From: CAZPDM01 sp964585305
Lineage (GTDB): Bacteria; Planctomycetota; Uabimicrobiia; Uabimicrobiales; JABWCH01
Assembly: GCA_964585305.1 (NCBI GenBank)
Contig: CAZPDM010000032.1
Coordinates: 1-40,868, forward strand
Length of the DNA: 40,868 bases
Direction: 5' to 3'
A program made the translations under genes and the position numbers. Within the stretch, counting starts at the first letter, position 1; each line of letters starts with the position of its first letter. Positions 38,573-40,868 of this stretch are shown here, one piece after another. The notes beneath the pieces are model-generated. The model worked only from the letters and a program-made list of their open reading frames with translations, was not told where the DNA came from and searched no databases.

Positions 38573-40868
38573 ATGGAAAAAAATGATAGACCAGAAAATA
38601 TCCAAAAATTGATCCAAATTTTTAGGGCAGGACGTTGGGAAGAGGGCGAAAAATTATGGAAAGAAGTCTTACAAGGAGATAATATTCCTATTAAATTTTT
38701 GCGCGAACCCGCTCAAGAACTTTGGCGAAGAAGCCAAAAAAAATTAGCAAAAGAATTAGTTTCTGAAACCGTTACAGTTTGTCTTCCTAAAAGTCCACTC
38801 CAAAGAATGGAAGCGATACGATTATTTGCGGAATATAACACAGATACTAAATATACTGACCGTTATCTTCAAGCATTTTTAGAAGAGTATGGAGAACGTC
38901 CATATATCCATCAAATGGCAACATCGCTTAATTCTCAACAATATACATTAGCAAAGTTTATAGAAACTTTGCATAATCTCCTGCTCTTTCAAGAAGGAAC
39001 AATCATTAAGCATAAGAGCGGTTGGGGAGTTGGAAAAGTTATTACTATATATCCCGAAACTATGGAAATGATTGTTCAATTAAAAAAGCGTCCCAATCAT
39101 CGTATGGATATTTTAGGTGCGGCAGAATGCCTAACTCCACTGCCACCAGAAAATTTTGAAGCTATGGTCGAATTTAAATTAGACATGCTTCAGGATGAAG
39201 CTAAAAACGACGAAACGAAATTGTTGCATCGCATTTTTAATTTTCATAAAGATGAAATTAGTGCCAGGGAATTTAAACAATACTTATGCCCTAGTGTTAT
39301 TCCAGAAGAAGAATGGACAAAATGGTGGGCAAAAGCTAGAAAAATGCTTTTAGTAGATCCTTATGTAGAAGCTAATTCCGGTGCGCATAGCAAATATAGA
39401 TTGCGTCAAGAACCTCTTGGATGGGAGCAAGAAATTCGTACTAAATTTGATGTTAGCTCTCCTCTCGAACAACCTCAAATAGTTTTAGATTATCTTAAGC
39501 ATACTACAATGAAACAAAATTTACAATATTTTGCGGGAACTTTAATTAAATTATGTCGAAATTATCTGCAACAGAATCAACCTGGCCAGCAACAAAATAT
39601 TGTATGTCGGAATGGATTAGCCTTAGAATGTTATTTTGTTGTTCAAGAATGTGGCATTTCTAAAATAACTGTAGAACAAGCCAAAAATTCAGGGTTGCTA
39701 GATTCTCGTACTCTGCAGCGAGCACAAGATATTATTTTACCGGAACTTAAAGAAATTGTTACAAAAGATAATATTATTAACATTTATAACAACCTTAGAA
39801 TGGCTGCATTAGCGCAACAAACATTAGATCTTCTACTTAAATACCAACCAGATTGTTTTAAACATATAGGAAGTCTTTTTAAAAAGGGAACAGATCTCTC
39901 AAGAGATACTCTCTATAAATATCTTCATAAAACAAAAACTTGGAGTAACCATGTAAACGAGATTATTAAAGAAATCCAAAATGATCCGTTAGGTACTCCA
40001 GATGGTCTTATATGGTTATCTCGCCAAGTATTTAATGAAAAAATTCCTACAATTGAAGGCCATGAAGGTGCTGGTTTAATTGGCTTTTTTGATACATTAC
40101 TTTCTCTTATTCGTACAGGAGGGACGTTAAAATCTCTTCGTCAAACAGAGATGGTAAAGAAAATGAACAAGATTTTCTCAGCAGAACTTATAAAAAAAAT
40201 AATAAATATGCTAGATAAAGTAAAGAAACAAGATACTGAAAAAAAACAACCCAAGAAACAAGTAACTGAGAATTTAGAAACTGGCAATGGCAAAAAGAGC
40301 ACAACTAAAGCATCGAAATCTGTTGAGATTGCTACTCAAGAAACTGAATCAGCACCGTCTGAAAATAAAGAATCCGCAGATAAAATCCAAGCTGCAAACT
40401 TATATACTTTGTTAGAACAAACGGCTTTCTTACCTAGTAATTTTAAACAAAGCCTTCAAAATAGCTTGCGCGAAAAATATCCTAATCTCTTCTCTCGTGT
40501 AGAACATATTTACACTACCAAAGAAGGGCTTGCTAGATATCGTGCCGAACTTGAAGATGTCATACAAAATCAAATTCCACAAAATTCAAAAGCTATTGGA
40601 GAAGCATTAAGTTTTGGAGATATTAGTGAAAATGCGGAATTGGATGCTGCGCGTGAAATTCAGTTCCAATTGACGAAAAAAGTTAGCGAAATGCAAAACA
40701 ATCTTAATAAGATTGCTTTGATCGATTTTGATAATCTTAGCACAGAATCTGTAGATGTAGGCTGTATTATTACTCTCCAAGATGACACAGGGAAACAAAT
40801 AAAATATACTATCTTAGGTCCTTGGGATGTTGACACAGAAAAGAAAATTATTTCTTTTATGAGTGCAA
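38573..40868 (+). CDS. greA: GreA-type transcript cleavage factor with long N-terminal extension (3' end cut by window)
   Basis: 765 residues visible from ATG 38573 (AGAAAGAA upstream), no stop before the window ends. The last 115 residues are GreA: a coiled-coil with the acidic tip GDISENAELDAARE, where Asp and Glu reach into the RNA polymerase channel, then the start of the C-terminal FKBP-like domain (VDVGCIITLQDDTGKQIKYTILG). Ordinary GreA is about 158 aa. The remaining about 650 residues are an extension: helical start, a HKSGWGVGKVITI segment near 148 (small beta-domain), more helices, and a Lys/Thr/Glu-rich linker near 545-610. Chlamydia GreA carries a comparable long extension. It rescues backtracked polymerase; the extension's role is unknown. 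Probably about 40 residues are missing. Confidence 0.85.
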   Translation, partial: MEKNDRPENIQKLIQIFRAGRWEEGEKLWKEVLQGDNIPIKFLREPAQELWRRSQKKLAKELVSETVTVCLPKSPLQRMEAIRLFAEYNTDTKYTDRYLQAFLEEYGERPYIHQMATSLNSQQYTLAKFIETLHNLLLFQEGTIIKHKSGWGVGKVITIYPETMEMIVQLKKRPNHRMDILGAAECLTPLPPENFEAMVEFKLDMLQDEAKNDETKLLHRIFNFHKDEISAREFKQYLCPSVIPEEEWTKWWAKARKMLLVDPYVEANSGAHSKYRLRQEPLGWEQEIRTKFDVSSPLEQPQIVLDYLKHTTMKQNLQYFAGTLIKLCRNYLQQNQPGQQQNIVCRNGLALECYFVVQECGISKITVEQAKNSGLLDSRTLQRAQDIILPELKEIVTKDNIINIYNNLRMAALAQQTLDLLLKYQPDCFKHIGSLFKKGTDLSRDTLYKYLHKTKTWSNHVNEIIKEIQNDPLGTPDGLIWLSRQVFNEKIPTIEGHEGAGLIGFFDTLLSLIRTGGTLKSLRQTEMVKKMNKIFSAELIKKIINMLDKVKKQDTEKKQPKKQVTENLETGNGKKSTTKASKSVEIATQETESAPSENKESADKIQAANLYTLLEQTAFLPSNFKQSLQNSLREKYPNLFSRVEHIYTTKEGLARYRAELEDVIQNQIPQNSKAIGEALSFGDISENAELDAAREIQFQLTKKVSEMQNNLNKIALIDFDNLSTESVDVGCIITLQDDTGKQIKYTILGPWDVDTEKKIISFMSA

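Overview
The window is an AT-rich (roughly one-third GC by eye), gene-dense chromosomal segment from a Gram-negative bacterium. An LPS-assembly LptD with a signal peptide shows an outer membrane. The long GreA with an N-terminal extension of the kind known from Chlamydia, together with FHA, kinase-fold/cyclase, SPFH and giant TPR proteins, suggests the PVC superphylum or a nearby planctomycete-like lineage. That placement is an inference from gene style; no rRNA or tRNA gene is present to settle it.

Layout, left to right. (1) 1-3051, minus strand: a three-gene operon of an HPr-kinase-like P-loop protein, a PF14907-type nucleotidyltransferase with a C-terminal Ig-like domain, and a PqqD-like protein cut by the window edge. 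This set is typical of peptide-modification (RiPP, lasso-like) clusters that also carry an asparagine synthase. (2) 3490-7387: a secreted protein of unknown function, an FHA protein, endonuclease V and an orphan ABC-type permease. (3) 7609-16649: an unusually long enolase; a two-CARDB protein translationally coupled to endonuclease-type mutL; a HEAT-like lipoprotein; lptD; class II aroA. (4) 16698-19564, minus strand: an NtrC-type response regulator and an HI0933/YhiN-type flavoprotein. (5) 19728-27744: two very large signalling proteins, a kinase-fold/GAF/GAF/PAS/adenylate cyclase protein whose kinase lacks the catalytic Asp, and a P-loop NTPase with a long TPR array (STAND-like). (6) 27831-30387: a DUF21-CBS membrane protein and a secreted SpoIID-type protein. 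(7) 30504-38369, minus strand: a paralogous pair of membrane-anchored SPFH proteins, a secreted M14 carboxypeptidase and glycogen phosphorylase. (8) 38573-end: the GreA-type protein, cut by the window edge.

The promoter style is readable by eye. Several intergenic regions hold TTGACA-like and TAAAAT/TATACT-like boxes exactly 17 nt apart, and most transcription units end in long perfect hairpins. These signals decide several starts (GTG 9330, ATG 19564, ATG 35552) and expose candidate regulation: a terminator inside the leader of the carboxypeptidase gene, two divergent promoters sharing one -35 box, and palindromes in the response-regulator and SPFH promoters.

The most promising leads for something undescribed are the SPFH pair, whose repeated N-terminal hairpin motifs resemble the layout of major vault protein; the RiPP-like module running off the left edge; the pseudokinase-cyclase next to the TPR-NTPase; and the CARDB-MutL coupling. 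No CRISPR array, insertion sequence, integrase, tRNA or rRNA was seen.
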